Below, in pieces: positions 18,502-28,287 of a stretch of 64,000 bases of DNA; position 1 is the first letter of the stretch; each line of letters begins with the position of its first letter. The DNA is taken from contig NZ_JASDCF010000013.1 in NCBI RefSeq assembly GCF_030408035.1, forward strand, positions 27,406-91,405, in the 5' to 3' direction. A program made the position numbers and the translations under genes. Source of the DNA: Psychrobacter sp. APC 3426. GTDB lineage: Bacteria; Pseudomonadota; Gammaproteobacteria; Pseudomonadales; Moraxellaceae. The notes below the pieces were generated by a model. It was not told the origin of the DNA and made no database searches. It saw only the letters and a program-made list of their open reading frames with translations.

Positions 18502-19626
18502 ATGAGCATGACAAAAACAGAGGAAAACCTCACTCCAGATAATATTGCTCAACTGTCTGACGAAGACACGCATAAATTATTGACGACAGCCTTGGCTAGA
18601 ATCTTTCAACACATTGATTTAACCTTTGATGAGATGTATCGAGTCATGCTGATTATTATGCAGGGCAGATGTAGCGATGCCATAATGGGCGCTATTTTGA
18701 CTGGTCTGCGTATGAAGGGCGAATCTATCGATGAGATTACCGCCTCCGCTAGCGCCATGCGAGCATTAGCTGCTAACATCGAACCTAAAGGTTGTGACTA
18801 TATGGTCGACATCGTTGGCACAGGTGGCGATGGTGCCAACTTATTCAACGTCTCTACTGCCTCAGCCTTTGTGGTGGCAGCTGCCGGTGCGCAGGTTGCC
18901 AAACACGGCAACCGAGGTGTCTCGACTAAATCTGGTAGCTCCGACTTGCTTGAACAAGCGGGTATCAGTCTAACGCTCACCCCTGAACAAGCCAAAGACT
19001 GTATCGAAAATGAAGGCGTTGGATTCTTATTTGCACCCAATCACCACAGTGCCATGCGTTATGCCAATCCAGTCCGCCGTGAACTAAAAGCACGGACAAT
19101 TTTTAATATTTTAGGGCCATTAACCAACCCGGCTGGCACCCCCAATTTGGTGATTGGTGTTTTTACTGCCCAACTGTGTGAGCCTATCGCCAAAGTGATG
19201 AAAAACTTGGGCGCACGTCACGTCATGGTCGTGGGTGCAAAAGATGGCTTAGATGAGATTAGCCTTGCTACGTCTACGACTGTTGCAGAACTAAAAGATG
19301 GTGAGATATCTGTGTATGAGATGATGCCAGAAGATGCGGGTATTGAATCACAAACGCTCATCGGCCTCGATGTAGACTCTCCACAGCAAAGTCTTGAGCT
19401 GATACGCGCCGCTTTATCAGGTGAAGATACCAATGACCGTGCGGTTCTGAAAGCACGTGATATGATTGCACTCAATGCTGGAGCAGCCATTTATACAGCA
19501 GGGCTTGCCAGCAACTACCCTAATGGGGTCAGCCGAGCACAGAAGGTCATTCAAAATGGCGATGCTTTGACTAAGCTTGAATCTTTAGCCAAATATACGC
19601 AGAAGCTGGCGGCCAATGCATCATAG
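18502..19626 (+). CDS. trpD: Anthranilate phosphoribosyltransferase
   Basis: Transfers the phosphoribosyl group of PRPP to anthranilate, the second step of tryptophan synthesis. The phosphate-binding GTGGDGANLFNVST lies at residues 106-119, and KHGNRGVSTKSGSSDLLE follows. NPAGTPN and the late VVGAKDGLDE motif are conserved. It is 374 residues, slightly long because of an N-terminal extension of about 25 residues. A further ATG two codons in (MSMT) is an alternative start. It lies between trpG and trpC in the same direction. Confidence 0.96.
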   Translation: MSMTKTEENLTPDNIAQLSDEDTHKLLTTALARIFQHIDLTFDEMYRVMLIIMQGRCSDAIMGAILTGLRMKGESIDEITASASAMRALAANIEPKGCDYMVDIVGTGGDGANLFNVSTASAFVVAAAGAQVAKHGNRGVSTKSGSSDLLEQAGISLTLTPEQAKDCIENEGVGFLFAPNHHSAMRYANPVRRELKARTIFNILGPLTNPAGTPNLVIGVFTAQLCEPIAKVMKNLGARHVMVVGAKDGLDEISLATSTTVAELKDGEISVYEMMPEDAGIESQTLIGLDVDSPQQSLELIRAALSGEDTNDRAVLKARDMIALNAGAAIYTAGLASNYPNGVSRAQKVIQNGDALTKLESLAKYTQKLAANAS

Positions 19627-19695
19627 ATATCAAACCAATTGCTAATCAAATTTAATCAGCCACTGCTGCCTATTTACCTTTAATGATAACTGGAT

Positions 19696-20571
19696 ATGAG
19701 CATGACCAATACAGACATCCCTTCAGTATTACAGCGCATTGTTGCCACCAAACAAGTCGAGGTAAAAGCGGCTCGTGAGGCGCTACCTCTTGATGCGTTA
19801 AAAGCAAAAGTAGCTGCAGATAATAAATCACGCCGTGGCTTTGCAGCCGCCCTGCGAGCTGCCAGTAATAAAGAAAACGGTATCGGCATCATCGCTGAAA
19901 TTAAAAAAGCGTCGCCATCTAAAGGCATCATCAATCACAACTTTACACCAGCCTTATTTGCCCAGCAATATGAGCAAGCGGGTGCCAGCTGTTTATCCGT
20001 GCTCACCGATCGTGATTACTTTCAAGGTGATGATACCTACCTCATCCAAGCTGCCAATACCTCTAGCCTGCCTGTACTACGCAAAGACTTTATGATTGAT
20101 GTCTATCAAATATATCAATCTTATCTCATGGGTGCTGACTGCATATTATTAATCATGGCATGCCTTGATGACACTCAAGCACAAGAGTTACATGCGCTGA
20201 GTATCGAGCTGGGCATGGATGTATTGATTGAAGTACATACCAAAGCTGAGCTTGAACGCGCACTAGAACTGCCTCGTTCAGCGCATAATATCTACGGCAT
20301 CAACAATCGTGATTTAAATACGTTCGATGTTGATCTACAAACCACGCTCGATTTAAAAAATATTTTAATCGAGGCATTGGCTGCTGACGCCGATAGCACA
20401 GCACAAAAACCACTTATCGTTACCGAAAGCGGTATTCATAGCAGCGATGATATCCGTTTGATGTTAGACAATGATATTCAGCACTTTTTAATCGGTGAGC
20501 AGTTTATGAAAACTGATCACCCAGGCCAAGCGTTACAATCCTTACTTGCGGGCGTGGCAGCAGACGAGTAA
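19696..20571 (+). CDS. trpC: Indole-3-glycerol-phosphate synthase
   Basis: Closes the ring of carboxyphenylamino-deoxyribulose phosphate to indole-3-glycerol phosphate. Single-function TrpC, 291 residues. The (beta/alpha)8 motifs are present: EIKKASPSKG, VLTDRDYFQG, LRKDFMIDVYQIYQS, GINNRDLNTF, and TESGIHSSDD. The catalytic lysine lies in IAEIKKASPS and the second in VLRKDFM. No TrpF domain is fused. It ends the visible trp run; an Smr-domain gene follows after 93 bases. Confidence 0.96.
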   Translation: MSMTNTDIPSVLQRIVATKQVEVKAAREALPLDALKAKVAADNKSRRGFAAALRAASNKENGIGIIAEIKKASPSKGIINHNFTPALFAQQYEQAGASCLSVLTDRDYFQGDDTYLIQAANTSSLPVLRKDFMIDVYQIYQSYLMGADCILLIMACLDDTQAQELHALSIELGMDVLIEVHTKAELERALELPRSAHNIYGINNRDLNTFDVDLQTTLDLKNILIEALAADADSTAQKPLIVTESGIHSSDDIRLMLDNDIQHFLIGEQFMKTDHPGQALQSLLAGVAADE

Positions 20572-20663
20572 AGTAACTCAAATAGCTTCATTCAAGATTA
20601 TATAGCTTGTAAACGGCTAACAAATAAATCACTCATTCATCAACCAACGATACGTTAACTTTT

Positions 20664-21395
20664 ATGTCAAACTCTCTATTTTCAAAAGAAATGCAAGATC
20701 AGCTCAAAGAGCTAAAAGGCCAACTGAGCAAAGGTCGTGATACCAACTCGCCTGAAGGCGAAAATCAAAAGCCAACTGAGCCTGTTGCACTGCCTACTCA
20801 AAAGCAGGTCAAAAAAACAGTCAAGCAGTTAGACAGTCAACATATCGATGATGATAAAGTGCTGTTTATGCAAGCGATGCATGGCGTCAGTCAGCTAGAA
20901 GATAAAAACGTTCGCTCGCCTGCCAGTGCGACAAAATCTGGCAAACTTGACGCAGCAACTTTATCCAAACGTGCAGCGGCGCAAGGTAGTGAAGCCAGTG
21001 ATTTGGGGGCAGGCTTGTCAGATATGCAAGCACTACTCAATCCTGTCGCTGCTGAAGCCTATTTGTCTTATAAGCAGCCAACTTTGCAAAACAAGATTTT
21101 TGATCAGCTTAAAAAAGGTAAGTTACGTTGGTATGACGCGGTAGACATTCATGGCTGCACCATAGAAGAAGCACGCGTGGCCATGACACAGCTATTGAGT
21201 CAAGCCAAAGAAAAAAATGAAACCATGGTAAAAATCGTCCATGGTAAAGGCAGCGAAGCCATTCTAAAAACGTGTGTTAATGGTTGGCTACGTCAATTGC
21301 CTGAAGTATTGGCATTCTGCTCTGCTCCGCCAAAGGATGGTGGCAATGGCGCAGTATTGGTCTTGCTCAAAAAACCTAAAAATGACGGCGAGTAG
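20664..21395 (+). CDS. Smr-domain protein (probable DNA endonuclease SmrA-like)
   Basis: A 243-residue protein with an Smr domain at about residues 155-243: the VDIHGCTIEEARVAM helix-strand start and the VHGKGSEAILK loop are the two family signatures. The N-terminal part is charged and partly disordered (residues 20-70). Smr domains nick or cleave nucleic acids and are found alone or at the end of MutS2. It follows trpC and is ended by a strong terminator, so it may be read with the trp genes. The exact role is unknown. Confidence 0.85.
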   Translation: MSNSLFSKEMQDQLKELKGQLSKGRDTNSPEGENQKPTEPVALPTQKQVKKTVKQLDSQHIDDDKVLFMQAMHGVSQLEDKNVRSPASATKSGKLDAATLSKRAAAQGSEASDLGAGLSDMQALLNPVAAEAYLSYKQPTLQNKIFDQLKKGKLRWYDAVDIHGCTIEEARVAMTQLLSQAKEKNETMVKIVHGKGSEAILKTCVNGWLRQLPEVLAFCSAPPKDGGNGAVLVLLKKPKNDGE

Positions 21396-21422
21396 CATTT
21401 AGGTTTCGCTCAGTATCAAAAT

Positions 21423-21452
21423 AAAAGGACTGCTACTGGCAGTCCTTTTTTA
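21423..21452 (+). terminator. Rho-independent terminator after the Smr gene
   Basis: AAAAGGACTGC pairs with GCAGTCCTTTT around a short loop and ends in a T-run. It closes the trp-Smr unit. Confidence 0.92.
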
Positions 21453-21537
21453 TAACGATAAACTCTACTTTCCTTTGATACGATGCCGTAGAGACCCACT
21501 ATATTTCCATGCACATTTTTATTTAAGCGAACCTATC

Positions 21538-22170
21538 ATGACCATACAAACGATCGAAAACCCTCAACAGCTAGAAGAACACATCACTGCATTGATGGCT
21601 ATCGAACCAAGATTCGTGCCTATTTATGAGCAAGTTGGCGTGCCCAGCCTTAGGCACAATGCAGGTGGGTTTAAGCAATTAATGAGGGCTATGGTCGGAC
21701 AGCAGCTATCAGTGGCGGCGGCAACCAGTATTTGGCAACGATTGGTGGATGCAGACTTGACCAACTCACAAGCCATTAGTGAAGCAACGGACGAAACCTT
21801 ACGAGCACAAGGACTGTCTAAACAAAAAATCCGTTATGTCCACTCATTGGTAGCGCATGATATAGATTTTGCTGCGCTAGAAACCATGGCAGATGAGGAG
21901 GTGATACAAGTGCTTACCGCGGTGACTGGTATTGGCCGCTGGACAGCGGAGATGTATTTGCTGTTTTCTTTAAAGCGAGCTGATGTGCTAGCGGTCGATG
22001 ATTTGGCGATTAAAGTGGCCGCGATGGAACTATTAGCTTTAACAGAACGTCCAACGCCGAAACGATTGAAAACGCTCACCAACAGTTGGGCACCGCATCG
22101 TAGTGCTGCAGGCTTACTACTATGGTCATACTACGGTTTATTACGCAATAAAACCGCAGTGCCCCTGTAA
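21538..22170 (+). CDS. DNA-3-methyladenine glycosylase II (AlkA-type, HhH-GPD)
   Basis: Base-excision repair glycosylase that removes alkylated purines. The helix-hairpin-helix (LTAVTGIGRWTAEMYLLFSL) is at about residues 120-140 and the catalytic aspartate is in AVDDLAI. The frame opens upstream at 21475, but the ATG at 21538 gives the family start (MTIQTIENPQQ) and 210 residues. This is a short AlkA, without the N-terminal extra domain of E. coli AlkA, like yeast MAG. It converges on the MscS gene with a 50-base gap. Confidence 0.88.
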   Translation: MTIQTIENPQQLEEHITALMAIEPRFVPIYEQVGVPSLRHNAGGFKQLMRAMVGQQLSVAAATSIWQRLVDADLTNSQAISEATDETLRAQGLSKQKIRYVHSLVAHDIDFAALETMADEEVIQVLTAVTGIGRWTAEMYLLFSLKRADVLAVDDLAIKVAAMELLALTERPTPKRLKTLTNSWAPHRSAAGLLLWSYYGLLRNKTAVPL

Positions 22171-22220
22171 GTTAATAAACCACTCTAAATAAGTTAATAT
22201 TGCCTGCTAAAACGCTTTTT

Positions 22221-24191
22221 TTAAGGCTGGTTCCAAATAGAAAATCCGAACTTCCTTCTTGAGTGCTTAAATTTATTTTTCTTTAGGGCGCGACCTTTCT
22301 CTCTTAACGCTTTTATTTTAGGTTCTTTTTTACTACCTGCTGTTGTCTCTTGCTCATCATCCGACTCATGCCCGTTAGTGCTATCATTTTCTTTATTTAA
22401 ATCCACACCATCGTTTATATCAGGACTATTGTCATTGACAGTGCTCTTAACCGTATCATTACTATTTGAAGCATCGTCTATCGACTCAAGCGTATTGCTT
22501 TCTTGAGCATTGTTTTCCATGTGATGCTCAAGCTCAGCTTGATTGACAATCAACTGCTGCGTTGGCAAGGCATGCTCGACCTTATATTTAGCCACTTGAT
22601 TGAGTACATCAACGAACACGACGTTTTGCTTGTCATAAAACTCCATGACGTCATTAGCATTGATATACGCCTGTAATTGAATCACATAACAATCTTGGCG
22701 CAGCTCTAAAATATTGACCTGATTCCATTCTTGGTTAGTTAAGTAGTGCTCATTTAAAAACTCATCCAAGTCTTTGACCATCTTAAAGACCACATCTATA
22801 TCAGCGGTACGCTTAAGATATAGCTGATGGAAAAAGCGGAACATGTCACGCGAGGTAAAGTTTTCAATTTGCATCGATGAAAAGTCACCGTTTGGTACAG
22901 TGACGATAGTGCGCGTCAAGGTACGCACGCGTGATGAGCGAATACCAATATCGATAACGGTGCCTTCGTACGTACCAAACTTACAGTAGTCCCCTATTCG
23001 TACTGGCGAATCTGCCACCACCACGACACTACCAACCAGGTTCTCAATCGTCTTTTGCGCACCAAGGGCTAATGCCAAACCACCCACACCCAGCGCAGCA
23101 ATACCAGTGGTCAAATCAAACCCTAGATTGCCAAAGATAACAATGACAGCAAATATTAATAACAGTGCTTTGACGACTTTACGCAATAGTCCCAAGATAG
23201 AGACTCGTTCTGTATAGTTTTTCTTATAGCTTAGGTTGACAGCACGGGTGAATATCGCATCGATGACGCGCAGTAATAGCCACGTTAATGCCAACCACGA
23301 GGCAATATCTGTAAAGCGATTGACAGGCTCTCGCAGCGTAACTGACACGCCAGCGTAGACCATGACCTCAGACAATATCAATGCCATAATAACAACTGAC
23401 AGCGGTAAAATTACTTTATTTGGCAAAGGTAGCGGGACGCCGCGTACTCGAGGATATGCGATGCGTAATAAATGGTAAAGTAGCCATACCATGATGTACG
23501 TCAGCACAAAACTACTGATAATCATCGTGAGTGCAGCGACCAAATCAGCCATTTGATAACCAAATAGCTTTTTGCCTTCTAATGAGTCAACAGTATAACG
23601 AGAAACCAAGGTCGGTTCAGTGTTCTCTATCACTTCTGGCACTGAGCTGAGCGTATCGCTCGAAAACTGCCAATACTGCTCACCCTGCTTTGATACCACT
23701 CTTTCGAGTAATAGTGGGACGCTTTTTTCACCGACATTGATGACACCAACATTCTCTTGGCTCGGTGGTAACTGGTCGGTCAGATTACCTTCAGGTGTAT
23801 TGTTAATCTGCAAATCAGGTTGAAACCGACCACCTGCATCCAATGCTTGTTTGAATTGGCGTACGACAGTGGTTGGATTGTCAGACTTCGACAAGTTTAG
23901 ATAATTACTTGCCAGTAAGTAATCATTTTCGCCTAATGCACTGATAAACCCTTGTACCGTATGACGGGGAGTATCTCGTCCAAATGAGTCTGGTATGGGT
24001 GTATTGACAGACTCTTCGCTATTACCATTGCCGACACCTAGGGCGCCTGCTTCAGCAGCCGAAGCGCCATTGGACGATAACACACTCACTATAACTGCAA
24101 ATATAAACACCATTATTATGACTGGTGCTTTCATGAATAAGTATCGTGAGGATGACGCAGTGTGGGTAGTCAATTGATGCTTAGTAGACAA
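22221..24191 (-). CDS. Large MscS-type mechanosensitive channel
   Basis: A 656-residue inner-membrane channel, expected to release solutes when membrane tension rises. The N-terminus has a membrane/signal segment (about 18-45) and a periplasmic domain of about 150 residues. Four membrane helices follow. The MscS pore helix and beta domain are at about 360-450 (ALGVGGLALALGAQKTIENL, VVVADSPVRIGDYCKFGTYE, IVTVPNGDFSSMQIENFTSR). The last 100 residues are acidic and N/S/D-rich, then very basic. The length is greater than MscS (286) and closer to the YnaI/YbdG-type large members. Confidence 0.88.
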   Translation of the reverse strand: MSTKHQLTTHTASSSRYLFMKAPVIIMVFIFAVIVSVLSSNGASAAEAGALGVGNGNSEESVNTPIPDSFGRDTPRHTVQGFISALGENDYLLASNYLNLSKSDNPTTVVRQFKQALDAGGRFQPDLQINNTPEGNLTDQLPPSQENVGVINVGEKSVPLLLERVVSKQGEQYWQFSSDTLSSVPEVIENTEPTLVSRYTVDSLEGKKLFGYQMADLVAALTMIISSFVLTYIMVWLLYHLLRIAYPRVRGVPLPLPNKVILPLSVVIMALILSEVMVYAGVSVTLREPVNRFTDIASWLALTWLLLRVIDAIFTRAVNLSYKKNYTERVSILGLLRKVVKALLLIFAVIVIFGNLGFDLTTGIAALGVGGLALALGAQKTIENLVGSVVVVADSPVRIGDYCKFGTYEGTVIDIGIRSSRVRTLTRTIVTVPNGDFSSMQIENFTSRDMFRFFHQLYLKRTADIDVVFKMVKDLDEFLNEHYLTNQEWNQVNILELRQDCYVIQLQAYINANDVMEFYDKQNVVFVDVLNQVAKYKVEHALPTQQLIVNQAELEHHMENNAQESNTLESIDDASNSNDTVKSTVNDNSPDINDGVDLNKENDSTNGHESDDEQETTAGSKKEPKIKALREKGRALKKNKFKHSRRKFGFSIWNQP

Positions 24192-24566
24192 AACAAACCT
24201 CTTAGCTTGATGAAGGGTATAACGAATGACACATGAAATCTGTCCTATGATAACAATTATTTATCACAGCAGTGCTTTTGATTGCACGTTTTTGTAGTTA
24301 ATTACCGTGGCTGGGAGATTACCAGCAAAATATAAATATCAATGATAAATGCTGCTACTAAATAACGGATAACAAGGCAATTAATATGGATAAGTACATC
24401 ATTTATCGCCAATCCTGAAAGACATTCAGCTTACCATGAGGAAACATTAGGTTAAAACGGTTTATAAAGTAACCGTTTTTATAGATAATAAGCGCTGTAT
24501 AAGCTGTCCACTACTTTTTGTAACACTTCTTTCTCAATCTTTGCTTTCGTAACTCTGGAAATCATT
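24192..24566. other. Divergent intergenic region between the MscS and TonB-receptor genes
   Basis: No gene. A perfect hairpin (AAAACGGTT with AACCGTTTT, then T-run) lies at 24456-24482 on the plus strand, about 85 bases before the receptor start; it could be an attenuator or a terminator for leader transcription. A GATAA-N7-TTATC palindrome-like word occurs at 24250-24266, too poor to call a Fur box. Confidence 0.4.
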
Positions 24567-26480
24567 ATGTTATTATCACGCTCTTCTTCATCTACTTATC
24601 TACGTTGTAGTATTTTAAGCGTATTGGGCTTACTTTCTATAAATACAGCAATGGCTGTCACACCTGTCAGCTCTGACCTAGATACTGTCACTGATAATAA
24701 TAAGCTGCCACAGGTCGAGCTTGATAAAATTGTGGTAACCGCGACACGTACACCGACTAAGACCAGCAATGTGATTGCTCAAACTCGCGTTGTTGATAGC
24801 GAAGCGCTCAAGCGTTATCAAGGGCAAAGTGCCTTTGAAGTGATAAAACGCCAGCCAGGAATCAGTCATTATACTAACGGAGGCCCTGGCACCACCTCTA
24901 ATTTTTATATGCGCGGTTATGATAATAAGCAAATTTTGGTGCTTATCGATGGTATACGTTATAGCTCAATCAGTGCTGGTGGTGCAACATTAAGCCTACT
25001 ACCCGCTGATCAAATCGATCGCATCGAAATTCTGTACGGAGCCTCAGGCTCTAGTATTTATGGCGCTGATGCTATGGGCGGTGTCATTCAGGTATTTACT
25101 AAAGGCGCAAACGTTAAACGTAGCAACTTTTCGATGACAGCAGGTGTGGGCTCCAATGATGAGTATCTGTATGGCGCAAGTGCACAATTAGCCAATGAGA
25201 GTGGCACAACACTGAGTTTATCCGCCAGTCATACTGAAACTGATGGTATAGACGCAACGTTACCTTCAACATCTACGTATAAAGATGATGACAGTTTTGA
25301 AAGCGACAATATTAGTTTGGCGCTAACGCAGCGCATTAATGAGCAACTACTTGTAGGCGCTAGTGCCTTATATAGCAAATCAAACACTGAGTTTGATTAT
25401 GGTCTTAATAAAGACGTATATTCTGATCAAGAAAATGGTGCCGCTCAAGCTTTTATTGATTGGCGCTATATGCCAGGCTCTTCGGTAAGACTACAATATG
25501 GTCATTCTATTGATAAAGTGGATACGCCAGCATATAACAGTCGTTATGACACTGAACAAGATCAAATCAGTTTAGTAGGCCAGCATAAACTACCTGTTGG
25601 TCAAGGTATCTATGGTCTAGAGTACCTCAATCAAGGTCTAGACACTAAATCCCCTGGTTATAACCTTGATGATCGGGATGTAAAAAGTGCCTTTTTGGGC
25701 TATTTACTGGCTAATAATAAGTTTGATGCTCAGGCTAATATACGTTTTGATGATTATTCAGAATATGGTGACCAAACGACTTACAATTTAGGTGGTGCGT
25801 ACCATATCAACTCTAATCTTCGTGTTGGTGCTAATTACGCTAAAGGCTTCCGCGTTCCTACTTTTAATGATTTATACCCTGGTTTTGGTGGTGATCCTGA
25901 TTTAAAATCTGAAACTAGTGATAACTATGAAGCTTTTATTGAATATGACACCGTTTTGCAATCTACGCGTCTAACGGGCTATCAAAATAAAGTTGATGAT
26001 TTGATCGTCTCTCCTGCACCTACCTATCAGACTGTTAATATAAATGAAGCTAAAATTAAAGGTATATCTTTAACTTCAGACTGGATATTGAACAATTACT
26101 TATTTGGTGGTAGCTATGATTATCAATCAGCTAAGGATGATAGCGATTATAGTAATAGAGCAGATGACTACAATGGTAATTTTTTACCTGTACGCCCTGA
26201 GCACAAAGGTTTAATTTATTTAGGTTACCGTCTGCCAAGCCTAGATCTTCGCGCTGAGTATCAATATGTAGATGATTACTATTACAGTATTTCTAATGCT
26301 GATTCACAACTCGTTGAAAGCTATGGCCTGTTTAATATTAGTGGAAACTACCAACTCACAGATAACTTATCAATGACTGCAAGATTGAATAATATAACTA
26401 ATGAAAAATATGTAACAGCCCCTGGTTATAACACCGACGGCACTAACTTCTTCACGTCTTTAACCTATAACTGGTTCTAA
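24567..26480 (+). CDS. TonB-dependent outer-membrane receptor, BtuB-like
   Basis: A 637-residue receptor, close to BtuB (614). A signal peptide ends near residue 31 (AMA). A TonB box (LDKIVVTATRTPTKTS) at about 52-68 has the BtuB-like VTATR form. The plug domain includes VIKRQPGISHYTNGGPGTTS, IRGYD-like MRGYDNKQILVLIDG and DRIEILYGASGSSIYGADA. The 22-strand barrel ends with the conserved terminal aromatic (SLTYNWF). The profile favours a cobalamin-type receptor, but there is no visible cobalamin riboswitch upstream and no btu genes nearby, so siderophore or other substrates remain possible. Confidence 0.82.
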   Translation: MLLSRSSSSTYLRCSILSVLGLLSINTAMAVTPVSSDLDTVTDNNKLPQVELDKIVVTATRTPTKTSNVIAQTRVVDSEALKRYQGQSAFEVIKRQPGISHYTNGGPGTTSNFYMRGYDNKQILVLIDGIRYSSISAGGATLSLLPADQIDRIEILYGASGSSIYGADAMGGVIQVFTKGANVKRSNFSMTAGVGSNDEYLYGASAQLANESGTTLSLSASHTETDGIDATLPSTSTYKDDDSFESDNISLALTQRINEQLLVGASALYSKSNTEFDYGLNKDVYSDQENGAAQAFIDWRYMPGSSVRLQYGHSIDKVDTPAYNSRYDTEQDQISLVGQHKLPVGQGIYGLEYLNQGLDTKSPGYNLDDRDVKSAFLGYLLANNKFDAQANIRFDDYSEYGDQTTYNLGGAYHINSNLRVGANYAKGFRVPTFNDLYPGFGGDPDLKSETSDNYEAFIEYDTVLQSTRLTGYQNKVDDLIVSPAPTYQTVNINEAKIKGISLTSDWILNNYLFGGSYDYQSAKDDSDYSNRADDYNGNFLPVRPEHKGLIYLGYRLPSLDLRAEYQYVDDYYYSISNADSQLVESYGLFNISGNYQLTDNLSMTARLNNITNEKYVTAPGYNTDGTNFFTSLTYNWF

Positions 26481-26524
26481 GCCTGTCTAACAGTATAAAA
26501 ATCCTATCGTTATCAAAATAAATT

Positions 26525-26551
26525 AAGGTCATCAATCGATGGCCTTTTTTT
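26525..26551 (+). terminator. Rho-independent terminator of the TonB receptor gene
   Basis: AAGGTCATC pairs with GATGGCCTT (one G-T) around a 4-base loop, followed by seven T. About 45 bases after the stop. Confidence 0.88.
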
Positions 26552-26662
26552 ATGGTCAAAACTATCCCGTTACCTTATGCGATGTTACCAGCTATTATTT
26601 ATATCAGTAAATAAGTGACAATAGGTGACATTTGAGGCCTCATCTATTACAATAATGACCCT

Positions 26663-26804
26663 CCGAGAGGTGTTGCACCATAAGAATGGACTTGCGCATT
26701 TAAGCTTTATTATTATGCCAATCCCATCCTATGTTAGGCTCGGTAACTGTTATGCGCTCATTATTTTATCTGAGCATTTGACAGCGCAAACAACGGCACC
26801 TGCG
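26663..26804 (+). promoter_or_regulatory. S-adenosylhomocysteine (SAH) riboswitch before ahcY-metF
   Basis: In the ahcY leader, CCGAG (26663-26667) pairs with CTCGG (26739-26743) as the P1 helix. Right after it AGGTG (26668-26672) pairs with CACCT (26797-26801) as the pseudoknot. The intervening conserved tracts match the family: GTGTTGCA after P1 and AAACAACGGCACC before the pseudoknot strand. SAH riboswitches turn on ahcY when S-adenosylhomocysteine accumulates. The aptamer ends 45 bases before the ahcY start, so translation control is likely; no terminator hairpin is obvious. The position upstream of ahcY-metF fits the known distribution of the class. Confidence 0.85.
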
Positions 26805-26849
26805 TTTTTATTCTTTTTATCAATCATTTACCACTGATAGGAGCATATT

Positions 26850-28274
26850 ATGGACGCAGTGTCTAACACCCCATCTGCCCATACGATCGATCCCTCTTTC
26901 ACCGACTATAAAGTCGCCGACATCAGCCTTGCTGATTACGGTCGCCGTGAAATCACTCTTGCTGAAGCCGAAATGCCTGCCCTAATGGGTTTGCGTCGTC
27001 GCTACGAAGCCGACCAACCGCTTAAAGGCGCGAAAATCGCTGGCTGTATCCACATGACCATCCAAACTGCGGTCCTTATTGAGACGCTCGTCGCGCTAGG
27101 TGCTGAAGTACGCTGGACGTCATGTAATATCTTCTCAACCCAAGACCATGCTGCTGCGGCGATTGCTGCTGCTGGTATCTCTGTTTATGCTTGGAAAGGC
27201 GAAACCGAAGAAGAGTACGAGTGGTGCTTGCGTCAACAAATCCACGTTGACGGAGAAGAATCAGGTCAGCTTTGGGATGCAAACTTAATCTTGGATGATG
27301 GCGGCGATTTAACCGCATTGATTCACAATGATTATGCCCAAATGCTTGATAGTATTCATGGTATCTCTGAAGAAACTACTACAGGTGTCCATCGCTTGGT
27401 TGAAATGCTTAATAAAGGCACGCTAAAAGTACCAGCAATCAACGTCAATGACGCGGTTACCAAGTCTAAAAACGATAACAAATACGGTTGCCGTCATAGC
27501 TTAAATGACGCCATCAAACGTGCCACTGACATGTTCCTTGCTGGTCGCCGTGCCTTAGTTATCGGTTATGGCGATGTAGGTAAAGGCTCTACGCAAAGCT
27601 TACGCCAAGAAGGCATGATCGTACGTGTTTCAGAAGTTGACCCTATCTGTGCGATGCAGGCATGTATGGACGGCTTTGAAGTATTATCACCATACATCGA
27701 CGGTGACAACACGGGCGGCGCAGCCAGTATCAACAAGCGTTTGCTTGAAGACACTGACATGATCGTCACGACTACTGGTAATTACCATGTTTGTGATAGA
27801 CATATGCTAGCAGCCCTTAAGCCTGGTGCTGTGGTATGTAACATCGGTCACTTTGACACCGAAATCGACACTCAGTTTATGCGTGATAACTGGCGCTGGG
27901 TTGAGATCAAGCCACAAGTGCATCAAATCTTCCGCTCAGACGATGAAAACGATTATCTGATCTTGCTTGCTGAAGGTCGCCTAGTAAACCTAGGTAACGC
28001 AACTGGTCACCCATCACGCGTGATGGACGGCTCATTTGCCAACCAAGTATTGGCTCAAATGTATCTGTTCGAAGAAAAATTCGCTGACTTGCCAGCTGAC
28101 CAACGTACTGACAACCTATACGTAAAAGTATTGCCTAAGAAGTTAGACGAAGAAGTGGCCGCTGCGATGGTTGCAGGCTTTAACGGTACGCTAACCAAGC
28201 TGACCCAAAAGCAAGCTGAGTATTTGGGTGTGCCAGTTGAAGGTCCATTCAAGCCTGACGCTTATAAATACTAA
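26850..28274 (+). CDS. ahcY: Adenosylhomocysteinase
   Basis: Splits S-adenosylhomocysteine into adenosine and homocysteine, restoring the methyl cycle. The 474-residue length is typical. Motifs include [15 protein letters not shown] near residues 67-81, [20 protein letters not shown] (substrate and NAD lysine/asparagine region), the NAD fold [11 protein letters not shown], and the C-terminal PDAYKY tail that reaches into the neighbouring subunit. A TAGGAG site lies 8 bases before the ATG. It is preceded by the SAH riboswitch and followed after 13 bases by metF, so both are probably one message. Confidence 0.97.
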   Translation: MDAVSNTPSAHTIDPSFTDYKVADISLADYGRREITLAEAEMPALMGLRRRYEADQPLKGAKIAGCIHMTIQTAVLIETLVALGAEVRWTSCNIFSTQDHAAAAIAAAGISVYAWKGETEEEYEWCLRQQIHVDGEESGQLWDANLILDDGGDLTALIHNDYAQMLDSIHGISEETTTGVHRLVEMLNKGTLKVPAINVNDAVTKSKNDNKYGCRHSLNDAIKRATDMFLAGRRALVIGYGDVGKGSTQSLRQEGMIVRVSEVDPICAMQACMDGFEVLSPYIDGDNTGGAASINKRLLEDTDMIVTTTGNYHVCDRHMLAALKPGAVVCNIGHFDTEIDTQFMRDNWRWVEIKPQVHQIFRSDDENDYLILLAEGRLVNLGNATGHPSRVMDGSFANQVLAQMYLFEEKFADLPADQRTDNLYVKVLPKKLDEEVAAAMVAGFNGTLTKLTQKQAEYLGVPVEGPFKPDAYKY

Positions 28275-28287
28275 AAGGAGCCTGACT

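Noticed and set aside
24250..24266. Fur box near the TonB receptor gene
   Set aside because: The GATAA-N7-TTATC word matches too few positions of the 19-bp consensus.
24192..24566. Cobalamin riboswitch upstream of the BtuB-like gene
   Set aside because: No B12-box-type conserved core was found; only a simple hairpin with T-run is present.
26625..26837. 70-residue ORF before ahcY
   Set aside because: It coincides with the SAH riboswitch structure and has no ribosome site.
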